Shown here piece after piece: positions 8,296 to 15,821 of a DNA stretch of 64,000 nucleotides. The DNA is from an uncultured Cohaesibacter sp. GTDB lineage: Bacteria > Pseudomonadota > Alphaproteobacteria > Rhizobiales > Cohaesibacteraceae. A program made the position numbers and the translations under genes. The notes under the pieces were generated by a model that was not told the origin of the DNA, made no database searches, and worked only from the letters and a program-made list of their open reading frames with translations. The stretch's first letter is position 1, and each line of letters begins with the position of its first letter. The stretch spans positions 930,001 through 994,000 of the forward strand of contig NZ_OY762905.1 of the NCBI RefSeq assembly GCF_963666525.1. The letters are read 5' to 3'.

Positions 8296-9405
8296 ATGTC
8301 ACTCCTTACCCGTATCCTGATGGTCTGCGCTGCCCTCATTATCGCCACGTCCTCGGCGATGAGTGCATCCCGCATCAAGGATATCGTTGACTTCGAAGGC
8401 ATTCGCGACAACCAGCTGATCGGCTACGGCCTTGTCGTCGGCCTCAACGGCACCGGCGACTCGCTGAACGGAGCCCCATTCACCAAGCAGAGCTTGCAGG
8501 CAATGTTGGAAAGAATGGGTGTCAACATCACCGGCACCAACCTCAACACCAAGAACGTGGCCGCCGTCATCGTCACGGCAACCCTGCCTCCCTTCTCGGT
8601 GCAGGGCTCCCGGATCGATGCGACAATCAGTGCGCTTGGCGATGCCAAGAGCCTTCAGGGCGGCACCCTGATGGTAACCCCGCTGATGGGTGCTGACGGC
8701 GAAACTTATGCCATTGCGCAAGGACCGATTGCCATCGGCGGCTTTACCGCCCAGGGCGATGCCGCAACCGTCACTCAGGGCGTTCCGACTTCCGGGCGCA
8801 TTGCAAACGGGGCCCTCATCGAGCGCGAGCTGTCCTTCCAGCTTGCCAGCATGACCACCCTGCGTCTTTCGCTGCGCAACCCGGACCTGACCACCGCCCG
8901 CCGCATTGCACAGACCATCAACGACCTGATCGGCCAGCCCGTGGCCGAACCGCTGAACCCCACCGGCGTTCGCCTGACCCTGCCGCACAATTTCAATGGC
9001 AACATCGTCGACCTGATCACCGACATCGAACAGCTCAACGTCGAGCCTGATCTGCCGGCCAAGATCATCATTGATGAAACCACCGGCATCATCGTCATGG
9101 GACAGGACGTCCGGGTCAGCACCGTCGCCATCGCACAGGGCAACCTGACGGTAACCGTCAGCGAGAGCCCGCAGGTCAGCCAGCCCAACCCGCTCGCTCG
9201 CGGACAAACCGCTGTCGTCCCGCGCTCGAATGTCGGCGTCCAGACCGGAGCAGAAAAGAAACTGGCCATGCTGGAAGGCAGCGTACCTCTGCGTGATCTT
9301 GTTTCCGGGCTCAATGCCCTGGGCGTAGGCCCACGCGACATGATTTCCATTCTTCAGGCCATCAAGGCAGCAGGTGCCCTTCAGGCAGAAATAGAGGTGA
9401 TGTAA
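8296..9405 (+). CDS. flgI: Flagellar P-ring protein FlgI
   Basis: FlgI forms the periplasmic P ring around the rod. The 369-residue length is typical. There is a cleavable signal peptide (hydrophobic core about residues 5-20, cleavage near SAMSA), then the family signature RIKDIVDFEGIRDNQLIGYG, repeated Gly-rich segments such as GLVVGLNGTGDS, and the conserved C-terminus GPRDMISILQAIKAAGALQA. The ATG at 8296 follows an AGAAGG ribosome-binding site at 8281. The stop codon overlaps the start of the next gene (TAATG). A consensus sigma-54 promoter lies upstream. Confidence 0.97.
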   Translation: MSLLTRILMVCAALIIATSSAMSASRIKDIVDFEGIRDNQLIGYGLVVGLNGTGDSLNGAPFTKQSLQAMLERMGVNITGTNLNTKNVAAVIVTATLPPFSVQGSRIDATISALGDAKSLQGGTLMVTPLMGADGETYAIAQGPIAIGGFTAQGDAATVTQGVPTSGRIANGALIERELSFQLASMTTLRLSLRNPDLTTARRIAQTINDLIGQPVAEPLNPTGVRLTLPHNFNGNIVDLITDIEQLNVEPDLPAKIIIDETTGIIVMGQDVRVSTVAIAQGNLTVTVSESPQVSQPNPLARGQTAVVPRSNVGVQTGAEKKLAMLEGSVPLRDLVSGLNALGVGPRDMISILQAIKAAGALQAEIEVM

Positions 9406-9707
9406 TGACCACCGTCAACTCCACCCCTTTCTCCATCGCCCAGAACCACGGCATCCAGGCCAACCTGAGCAAGGAAGAACAGGCCCGTCAGGCCGCACAG
9501 GAATTCGAGAGCGTGTTTCTCTCCCAGATGCTGTCCGGCATGTTCGAGGGAACCGGACAGGATGAATTCGGCGACTCCTATGCTCAGAACACCTATCGCA
9601 GCCTCCTCACAGAGACCTACGCAGACGAAATAACAAAATCCGGCGGCATCGGCATTGCGGACTCCGTAATGCGCGAATTGCTCAGCGCACAGGAAGTGGA
9701 ACAATAA
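9405..9707 (+). CDS. flgJ: Rod-binding protein (FlgJ N-terminal domain type)
   Basis: This 100-residue protein equals the N-terminal rod-binding domain of FlgJ (QAAQEFESVFLSQMLSGMFE, about residues 30-49, and the Asp/Gly segment GDSYAQNTYRSLLTE). It lacks the C-terminal peptidoglycan hydrolase domain of enterobacterial FlgJ, as in other alphaproteobacteria (called CheL in Caulobacter), so a separate enzyme must open the cell wall for the rod. Its ATG overlaps the flgI stop by one base. Confidence 0.9.
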   Translation: MTTVNSTPFSIAQNHGIQANLSKEEQARQAAQEFESVFLSQMLSGMFEGTGQDEFGDSYAQNTYRSLLTETYADEITKSGGIGIADSVMRELLSAQEVEQ

Positions 9708-9708
9708 T

Positions 9709-10215
9709 ATGACAGACTCCCAGAACGGCAGCCAAAATCCTGTCACCCAGGCCGCCGCGCTTGCCAAGACCCCGATCGGCGGCGCCGAAGATGTGCAGCG
9801 CCTGCTGGCTGCCATCGAGCAGATCATGGATGCGCTGGACTCTGTCCTGATCGAGGAGACGGAGCTGCTGCGCAAGGGCGAGCTGAAACAGGCTCTGGAT
9901 CTGGTTGAAGCCAAGAACCAGCTCTCCATTCAGTATATGCTGTTGCAGAAAGCCATTGCCGCCAACGCCTCCATCGTCAAGCAGTTGGCTCCCCAGGACG
10001 CCGAACAACTGGCCCGTCGTCACCAGATGTTCCAGAACACACTGCAGGCCAATCTGGCCGTCATCGCCACGGCCCGCGAAGTATCATCTGAACTGGTGAG
10101 CGACATCAACGAGCAGATGCAGAAGGGTGCAAAGGCAAAGACCTACGGTCGCGCCGGGCAAGCTCCGGTCAAGGCCAATCAGAAACAGGGTATCTCGATC
10201 GATACCAAATCGTGA
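9709..10215 (+). CDS. flgN: FlgN-like flagellar chaperone
   Basis: The 168-residue product is almost entirely helical, with a conserved heptad region (about residues 28-115, containing IMDALDSVLIEETELLRKGEL) and a Lys/Gln-rich, probably disordered tail. Its size, helical content and position one base after the flgJ-like gene match alphaproteobacterial FlgN-family proteins, cytoplasmic chaperones for the hook-filament junction proteins FlgK and FlgL. The family is poorly conserved in sequence, so the call rests partly on context. It ends the flgI operon, followed by a hairpin. Confidence 0.75.
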   Translation: MTDSQNGSQNPVTQAAALAKTPIGGAEDVQRLLAAIEQIMDALDSVLIEETELLRKGELKQALDLVEAKNQLSIQYMLLQKAIAANASIVKQLAPQDAEQLARRHQMFQNTLQANLAVIATAREVSSELVSDINEQMQKGAKAKTYGRAGQAPVKANQKQGISIDTKS

Positions 10216-10251
10216 TCTGAGCCATTATACTGCTTGCGACTTCAAGCTTTT

Positions 10252-10290
10252 GCAAAGGAGCGTTCCTCACGGATCGCTCCTTTGCTGTTT
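10252..10290 (+). terminator. Terminator after the flgI operon
   Basis: A perfect 11-base stem, GCAAAGGAGCG (10252-10262) with CGCTCCTTTGC (10275-10285), closes a 12-base loop and is followed by a short T-rich stretch. The rest of the interval up to 10563 is AT-rich and holds no convincing gene. Confidence 0.75.
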
Positions 10291-10563
10291 CAGGACATAG
10301 AGAATTCGCAACGACTTATGATCAGCACAATTTGGACGCCATTATACGATACGAAACCATACCCCTTTGCCGAATCGCCAGTATTGCCAATCTGTTTTAC
10401 TGCAAAGGGGTCCCGCACGACGATCGCTCCACCCCTCTACCGATAGTTATAATTTTCAGAAACTTAACTTCAATTTTAGATAGGAAAGTCGTCCAGTATG
10501 ACAAACGCTGAATATTAGGCTATACTTACCCTGTTCAGCAGTTTGTTGACTTAGAGGCGACCG

Positions 10564-10956
10564 ATGGATTTATCCGTGCAGAAAATGCAGCCGCCCGCCA
10601 CCGTGAGAGGCAAGACCGCGGCGAAGCGAACCACACCCGGCAGCGAAAGCGAAGAAGCCGTTGAGAATGCCATGCGTGATCAGCATGTGGAGTTCAAACA
10701 CGGCAACACCGGATATGAAGCCATCGATCCGGACGAAGAGAAGGCCAGCCACAAGGACAAGGATGAGCGGCAGGGCCGTCGCAAGAACCGTGAGCTGTTG
10801 TCTCAGGATGATCTCTCGGAATTGACCGCCTCCATGGACGAACGTCAGCAGGAGGAAAAGCTGGCCGACGGGCTAGCCCAGTTGCGCGCCTATCAGGCAG
10901 CCCCCTCCACCGGCAAGAAAGACGACAACCTGCCCCATTTCGAAGTCAACATCTAG
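10564..10956 (+). CDS. Conserved-looking hypothetical protein in flagellar cluster
   Basis: I do not recognise this 130-residue protein. It is strongly hydrophilic and charged (many Asp, Glu, Lys, Gln), has no signal peptide or membrane segment, and probably has one helix in its second half (about residues 72-112, LLSQDDLSELTASMDERQQ). The segment SQDDLSELTASM is loosely like the short acidic CheY-type docking motifs in this cluster, but too weak to assign a role. Codon use is like its neighbours, which supports it being a real gene. It stands alone between the flgI operon and the flagellins, with its own presumed promoter. Confidence 0.6.
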   Translation: MDLSVQKMQPPATVRGKTAAKRTTPGSESEEAVENAMRDQHVEFKHGNTGYEAIDPDEEKASHKDKDERQGRRKNRELLSQDDLSELTASMDERQQEEKLADGLAQLRAYQAAPSTGKKDDNLPHFEVNI

Positions 10957-11468
10957 GCGGGCAGCCCTCCCCTCGAGCCGCTCCAGGATCATGGCCGCAC
11001 CCGTTGCGACCATGGAGGTCTGTCCTGCGCCCCCTCACAGCACCATCCAAACATTGCTAAATCGCAGGACAGAACAACCGCAAGGCGCTCTGGCTGCTTG
11101 TGTATATTACCGCTCGCCCTCAAGTTTTTTAAAAATTTTACAGACTGCGGGAAGGTCTCACTCAGGTTTTGCGAGCTTCTGCCGAGCAGATGCCGTGATA
11201 TCCTGCAATCGATTTAACGCCTTGTTAATTTTTGTCAGCAGAAAGCAAAACATCAAACGACTGGCAACATTGATGATTCAGCGTTGCACCAGGAAGCATC
11301 TACACTTTGGTAACCATAACCCCGCATCGCTAACCCGCCATTAACCCTGACAACCGTTAACCATATAATTTTACTAATGATTCTCAATTGGAAGTCATTC
11401 TGCCCCTGACCACGAACGGTCATAGTCCAAGAAGGACGACGAGTACTAACCAGAAAGGTTATGGGGAA
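10957..11468. promoter_or_regulatory. Long 5' region of flagellin 1 with CtrA-like sites
   Basis: This 512-base gap has no supported gene. It contains a 10-base inverted repeat (CTGTCCTGCG at 11020-11029, CGCAGGACAG at 11063-11072) that could end the upstream gene or bind a regulator; an exact TTAA-N7-TTAA (11214-11228); a near match CTAA-N7-TTAAC (11330-11345); and a TTAACCAT half-site (11357-11364). No clear sigma-54 or sigma-28 promoter was found. The cluster of CtrA-type motifs suggests cell-cycle control; base composition is AT-rich, so some matches could be chance. Confidence 0.4.
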
Positions 11469-12893
11469 ATGTCAGATATCACTCTCTCCGCCGGCGTACG
11501 CGCCAACTTGCTCTCTCTGCAGAACACCGCAGACATGATGGCTTCCACGCAGAACCGCCTCGCTACCGGCAAGGCAGTCAACTCAGCGCTGGACAACCCA
11601 TCCAACTTCTTCACTTCCAAAGGCCTGAACGCTCGCGCTGGTGAGTTGAACAATCTGATGGACTCCATCGGCAACGCAACCAAGGTTCTTGAAGCTGCCG
11701 ATAACGGCATCAAGGCCATCACCGACCTGATCGAAAGTGCTCAGTCCACGGTTAAGCAGGCTCAGTCTGCCAACTCTGATGCTGCTGGCACGAACATTCA
11801 GAGCGACTCCAACATCGACACCACCGGCACCACCGGAGCAACCACCAAGGCCCGCGTAGAATCGCAGACCCTGACCGCTCTTGGCATGACCGGCGTCGGC
11901 AATGGCGGCGCAGCAGACTCCAACCTGGTCATCACCTCCACTTCGGAAAATGGTGTCACCAGCACGTTCGACCTTGACGCTCACTTTGCAGCAACCGGCA
12001 AGGCCCTGGACGACGCCAACGGCGACGGAACCACCGGCGACAACTACACCATCTCGGATCTGGTTGACGACATCAACGCTTCCGGCGTTGCCACCGCTTC
12101 CATCACCGAAGACGGCCGCCTTGACCTGAAAGCCAGCGGCAACTCTCAGCTGTCTCTGACCATCACCGACCAGGACGCCACCGATAACACCACGCAGGAC
12201 GGCGCAACCGGTACCTCAATCGCAGCAGCCTTCGGCTTTGCGGCATCGGCCTCTGAAGACCTCAGCTCTCCGGCTGACGGTGACTATGTCGACGCTGGCG
12301 AAACGGCCGTAACATGGGCAGACGGTGCAGCAGCGGGCGACGTTGACACCCTGACCATCGTAAACCAGGCCGGTTCCACCGATGCCGACAACTCCGAGCT
12401 GGTTTCCCAGTTCAACTCGATCATGGATCAGATCGATGAATTGGCTCGTGACGCCAGCTTCAACGGTATCAACCTGATCAACGGCACTGGCAACGACCTG
12501 ACCGTGGCCTTCAACGAATACCGCGACGACAACAAGTCCGAACTGACCATCGCGTCTGCCGACTTGAGCTCCAGCGGTCTGTCGCTGACGGATGCTTCCT
12601 CGTTGAGCTCGGAAGAAGCCAGCCTGAAGCTGGACTCTCTGTCCGAAGCCCTGACGACCCTGCGCAGCCAGGCTTCTTCCTTCGGTTCCAACCTCAACAC
12701 GGTTACGATCCGCGAAGAGTTCACCAAGAACATGATGAACACTCTTCAGACCGGTGCAGACCAGCTCGTTCTGGCCGACACCAACGAAGAAGGTGCCAAC
12801 ATGCTGGCCCTGCAGACGCGCCAGTCGCTGTCCACCACCGCCCTGTCGCTGGCTTCCCAGGCAGACCAGGCCGTGCTCAGCTTCCTGCGCTAA
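11469..12893 (+). CDS. fliC1: Flagellin 1
   Basis: Filament subunit, 474 residues. It has the conserved D0/D1 N-terminal domain (about 1-140, ITLSAGVRANLLSLQNTADM) and C-terminal domain (about 330-474, GANMLALQTRQSLSTTALSL), which pack in the filament core, and a central outer domain (about 158-302) rich in Asp, Thr and Gly. No signal peptide: it is exported by the flagellar type III system. The ATG at 11469 gives the standard flagellin start; the frame is open 27 codons upstream without family similarity. It is a close paralogue of the next gene, likely from tandem duplication, and ends at a good terminator. The symbol is generic. Confidence 0.95.
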   Translation: MSDITLSAGVRANLLSLQNTADMMASTQNRLATGKAVNSALDNPSNFFTSKGLNARAGELNNLMDSIGNATKVLEAADNGIKAITDLIESAQSTVKQAQSANSDAAGTNIQSDSNIDTTGTTGATTKARVESQTLTALGMTGVGNGGAADSNLVITSTSENGVTSTFDLDAHFAATGKALDDANGDGTTGDNYTISDLVDDINASGVATASITEDGRLDLKASGNSQLSLTITDQDATDNTTQDGATGTSIAAAFGFAASASEDLSSPADGDYVDAGETAVTWADGAAAGDVDTLTIVNQAGSTDADNSELVSQFNSIMDQIDELARDASFNGINLINGTGNDLTVAFNEYRDDNKSELTIASADLSSSGLSLTDASSLSSEEASLKLDSLSEALTTLRSQASSFGSNLNTVTIREEFTKNMMNTLQTGADQLVLADTNEEGANMLALQTRQSLSTTALSLASQADQAVLSFLR

Positions 12894-12920
12894 TAGACAA
12901 CACAAAATCAGTCATTGGAA

Positions 12921-12947
12921 ACGGGGCCATTCGGTCCCGTTTTTTTT
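12921..12947 (+). terminator. Rho-independent terminator of flagellin 1
   Basis: An 8-base stem (ACGGGGCC at 12921-12928, GGTCCCGT at 12933-12940, one G-T pair) with a 4-base loop is followed by a run of eight T. Confidence 0.9.
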
Positions 12948-13177
12948 AACTTTTCGAGCCCATCAGTAACTCAAAATTAAGTTTCTGCACATTTCCAAGT
13001 TTCTGAAATTACAAAGAAAAGGATCTTTTCTCTCAAACTGGAAATGTAACACTTTGTTTAGGTTAATACGAAAGGACTGGTTAACCTTAAATTAGGGTTT
13101 AAGCGCGACCATCAGATCAAGCCTCAGAAGGAGGCTAATAACAATATCTGTATGCGAGTACCCAGAAAGGTAACCAA

Positions 13178-14608
13178 ATGTCTTCGGATATCACTCTCTC
13201 CGCCGGCGTGCGCTCAAACCTCCTGTCCCTGCAGAAAACTGCCGACATGATGGCTACCACGCAGAACCGCCTGGCAACTGGTAAAAAAGTCAACTCCGCG
13301 TTGGACAACCCAACCAACTTCTTTACCTCTGAAAGTCTCTCTGCTCGTGCAAACGATCTGAGCAATCTGCTGGATGGCATTTCCAACTCGATCAAGACGA
13401 TCGAGGCTGCCGACAACGGCATCACGGCTATTACCGATCTGGTGGAAAGCGCTCAGGCAACCGTACGTCAGGCGCAGTCCAACAACAACAATGCGTCTGC
13501 TACCCACATCCAGAGCAGCTCCAACATCGACACCACCGGCACCACCGGCACCACCACCAAAGATCGCGTCGAGTCCCAGACCCTGAGCGCTCTTGGCATG
13601 ACGGGCGTCGGCGCTGGCGGCGCAGCCGACTCCAACTTCGTCATCACCTCCACGTCAGAAAACGGCGTAACCAAGACGTTCGACCTTGATGCGCATTTTG
13701 CCGCTACCGGCAAGGCGTTGAACGATGCGAACGGTGACGGCACCACTGGCGACAACTACACCATCTCCGATCTGGTTGATGACATCAACGCTTCCGGCGT
13801 TGCCACCGCATCGATCACGGAAGACGGCCGCCTCGATCTTCAGGTCAACGGCAACCAGAATCTCAGTCTGACGATCACTGACGCTGACGCCGCCGCTGGT
13901 ACCACACAGGATGGCGCAACCGGCACTTCTATCGCGGCAGCCTTCGGCTTCGGCGGTTCTGCTTCGGAAGACCTCAGCTCCCCTGCTGACGGCGACTATG
14001 TCGACGCTGGCGAAACGGCTGTAACCTGGGCAGACGGTGCTGCTGCTGGCGACGTCGACACCCTGACCATCGTTAACCAGGCCGGGGATTCGGACGCTGA
14101 CAACAGCCAACTTGTCACCCAGTACAACGAGATCCTTCAGCAGATCGACGAACTGGCCAACGACGCAAGCTACAACGGCATCAACCTGATCAACGGTTCG
14201 ACCAATGACCTGACGGTGTCCTTCAACGAGCATCGTGACGAAAACAAGTCCGAACTGGTGATCGAGTCCGCCGACATGACCGCATCCGGTCTGGCCCTGA
14301 CCGAAGCTTCGTCCCTGAGCACCGAGGAATCCAACCTCAAACTCGACGCTCTGGCCGACGCACTGGTCACCCTGCGCAAACAGGCAGGCACCTTCGGTTC
14401 CAACCTGTCCACCGTGCAGATCCGCAAGGACTACACCAAGGAAATGATCAACACCCTTCAGACCGGTGCTGACAACCTTGTTCTGGCTGACTCCAACGAA
14501 GAAGGTGCCAACATGTTGGCCCTGCAGACCCGTCAGACCCTGTCTACCACGGCTCTGTCGCTGGCATCTCAGGCCGACCAGGCTGTTACCAGCTTCCTCC
14601 GCGCCTAA
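13178..14608 (+). CDS. fliC2: Flagellin 2
   Basis: Second filament subunit, 476 residues, with the same layout as flagellin 1: conserved N-terminal (1-141) and C-terminal (331-476) core domains and a central domain at about 159-303. By eye the central domain differs from that of flagellin 1 at about 13 of 145 positions, whereas the C-terminal 170 residues differ at more than 40, the reverse of the usual pattern. An AAAGG ribosome-binding site precedes the ATG. It has its own upstream region of 230 bases and its own terminator, so the two flagellins are separately transcribed. Confidence 0.95.
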   Translation: MSSDITLSAGVRSNLLSLQKTADMMATTQNRLATGKKVNSALDNPTNFFTSESLSARANDLSNLLDGISNSIKTIEAADNGITAITDLVESAQATVRQAQSNNNNASATHIQSSSNIDTTGTTGTTTKDRVESQTLSALGMTGVGAGGAADSNFVITSTSENGVTKTFDLDAHFAATGKALNDANGDGTTGDNYTISDLVDDINASGVATASITEDGRLDLQVNGNQNLSLTITDADAAAGTTQDGATGTSIAAAFGFGGSASEDLSSPADGDYVDAGETAVTWADGAAAGDVDTLTIVNQAGDSDADNSQLVTQYNEILQQIDELANDASYNGINLINGSTNDLTVSFNEHRDENKSELVIESADMTASGLALTEASSLSTEESNLKLDALADALVTLRKQAGTFGSNLSTVQIRKDYTKEMINTLQTGADNLVLADSNEEGANMLALQTRQTLSTTALSLASQADQAVTSFLRA

Positions 14609-14628
14609 TAGCAGCTTACAGAAACATG

Positions 14629-14660
14629 AAGAAAGGCGGGGAAATACTCCGCCTTTCTTT
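14629..14660 (+). terminator. Rho-independent terminator of flagellin 2
   Basis: An 11-base perfect stem (AAGAAAGGCGG at 14629-14639, CCGCCTTTCTT at 14649-14659) with a 9-base loop, ending in a T-rich stretch. Confidence 0.85.
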
Positions 14661-14868
14661 GTATTTACGGACACGTCTTCCTTTCTATTTGATCTTTCCA
14701 AGACAATCGGATTGCTTTAAAGCAATAGCCGCCAAGTGGAGTTTCACATCACGATTTATCGGACAGGAACAACTCGCGACCGTTTGTTAATACGATGCGC
14801 CGACCATTATCCCTGTTGAGAAAGTCGAGCAGACGCAGAAATTCACTTATGTGAACAGAGGAATAAAG

Positions 14869-15267
14869 ATGTCTCTTAAAATAGAACTACGTCCAGGCGA
14901 GCGAATTATTATTGGAAACAGTGTTATTACCAATGGTGACCATCGTACACGCTTCTTTGTTGATGGGCAGGCACCTATTTTACGTGAAAAAGACATCCTG
15001 ACATCTGAGACCGCAAATAGTCCCGCAAAAAGAATCTATCTGTGCATACAACTCATGTATCTCGCACAAGATATAGCGGGACATAAGGACATGTACTTCA
15101 CTTTGGTAAATGATTTTTTACACGCTGCCCCCAGCTCATTAACGCTGATCGACAGCATAAATAACAAAATTTTAACCAGTTCCTTTTATCCTGCATTGAA
15201 AGAAGCAAAAGCTCTCATAAAGTTCGAAGAGGAGTTACTTCGGAATGTACAATCATTCAGCGGCTAG
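14869..15267 (+). CDS. flbT: Flagellin synthesis regulator FlbT
   Basis: FlbT binds flagellin mRNA leaders in alphaproteobacteria and controls their stability and translation. The 132-residue product matches the family in length and in the N-terminal motif LKIELRPGERIIIGNSVI. The ATG at 14869, after a GAGGAA ribosome-binding site, gives the usual start. The gene is visibly richer in A and T and in rare codons (ATA, CTA, TTA, AGA) than the adjacent flagellins and flaF. It directly follows the two flagellins that it presumably controls and overlaps flaF by 23 bases. Confidence 0.92.
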   Translation: MSLKIELRPGERIIIGNSVITNGDHRTRFFVDGQAPILREKDILTSETANSPAKRIYLCIQLMYLAQDIAGHKDMYFTLVNDFLHAAPSSLTLIDSINNKILTSSFYPALKEAKALIKFEEELLRNVQSFSG

Positions 15268-15613
15268 AGCTTATCAGGACGCCAGCTCCCACGCAGGGTC
15301 TCCCAGGGAACGCGAAGCAGCCTTGTTGATCAAGGCTGCGGCCAAGTTGCAGCGGACCAAATCCCCCGAGTGCACACGCGCGCAGCTCGATGAGGCGTTG
15401 ACATTCAATCGCAAGATCTGGACTCTATTCGTCGGCGAGCTGATGAGCGAAACCCATGAAATGCCAAAAGAATTGCGCCAGAATCTGGTCAACCTAGGCA
15501 TCTTCACCTTCAACCACACCCTGCGCATCATGACCGAACCTGACAAGGCGTCCGTTGACAGCCTGATCAACATCAACCGGAATATCGCAGAAGGCCTCCG
15601 CGCCGACGGTTAA
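15245..15613 (+). CDS. flaF: Flagellar biosynthesis protein FlaF
   Basis: FlaF is a small helical protein that acts against FlbT and helps flagellin synthesis and secretion in Caulobacter and Brucella. The 122-residue product has the family pattern (YQDASSHAGSPREREAALL near the start; FTFNHTLRIMTEPDKASVD; final helix with LININRNIAEGL). It overlaps the 3' end of flbT by 23 bases, so the two are translationally coupled. A terminator lies about 50 bases after the stop. Confidence 0.93.
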   Translation: MYNHSAARAYQDASSHAGSPREREAALLIKAAAKLQRTKSPECTRAQLDEALTFNRKIWTLFVGELMSETHEMPKELRQNLVNLGIFTFNHTLRIMTEPDKASVDSLININRNIAEGLRADG

Positions 15614-15662
15614 GACGACCGGGACCAGATCCCCTCGCAAATCGGAAGACAACGACCACGAC

Positions 15663-15695
15663 AAGCGCCACCCGGAAAGGACTGGCGCTTTTTTT
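15663..15695 (+). terminator. Terminator after flbT-flaF
   Basis: AAGCGCCA (15663-15670) pairs with TGGCGCTT (15683-15690) around a 12-base loop, followed by a run of seven T. Confidence 0.9.
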
Positions 15696-15747
15696 GTTAC
15701 CCTGCCTTTGAGCCGGTTATTGAGGCCATCGATCTTTGCCCCGCCAC

Positions 15748-15778
15748 AAAAAAAGCAGCCTCGAAGGCTGCTTTTTTT
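15748..15778. terminator. Bidirectional terminator after flgL
   Basis: AAAAAAAGCAGCC (15748-15760) and GGCTGCTTTTTTT (15766-15778) form a symmetrical hairpin with A and T runs, able to end transcription from either side. It mainly serves the minus-strand flgE-flgK-flgL operon, whose last stop codon is 44 bases away. Confidence 0.9.
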
Positions 15779-15821
15779 CTTTCAATGGTTAACGCCGCAG
15801 GCGCCAGCGCCGACCCAGTTC

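Noticed and set aside
10234..10446. 70-codon open frame after the FlgN-like gene
   Set aside because: It overlaps the terminator hairpin at 10252-10285 and lies in AT-rich DNA with no family similarity.
13021..13177. Sigma-54 or CtrA full site upstream of flagellin 2
   Set aside because: TTAA motifs are present but with wrong spacing (2 or 8 bases), and no GG-N10-GC pair was found.
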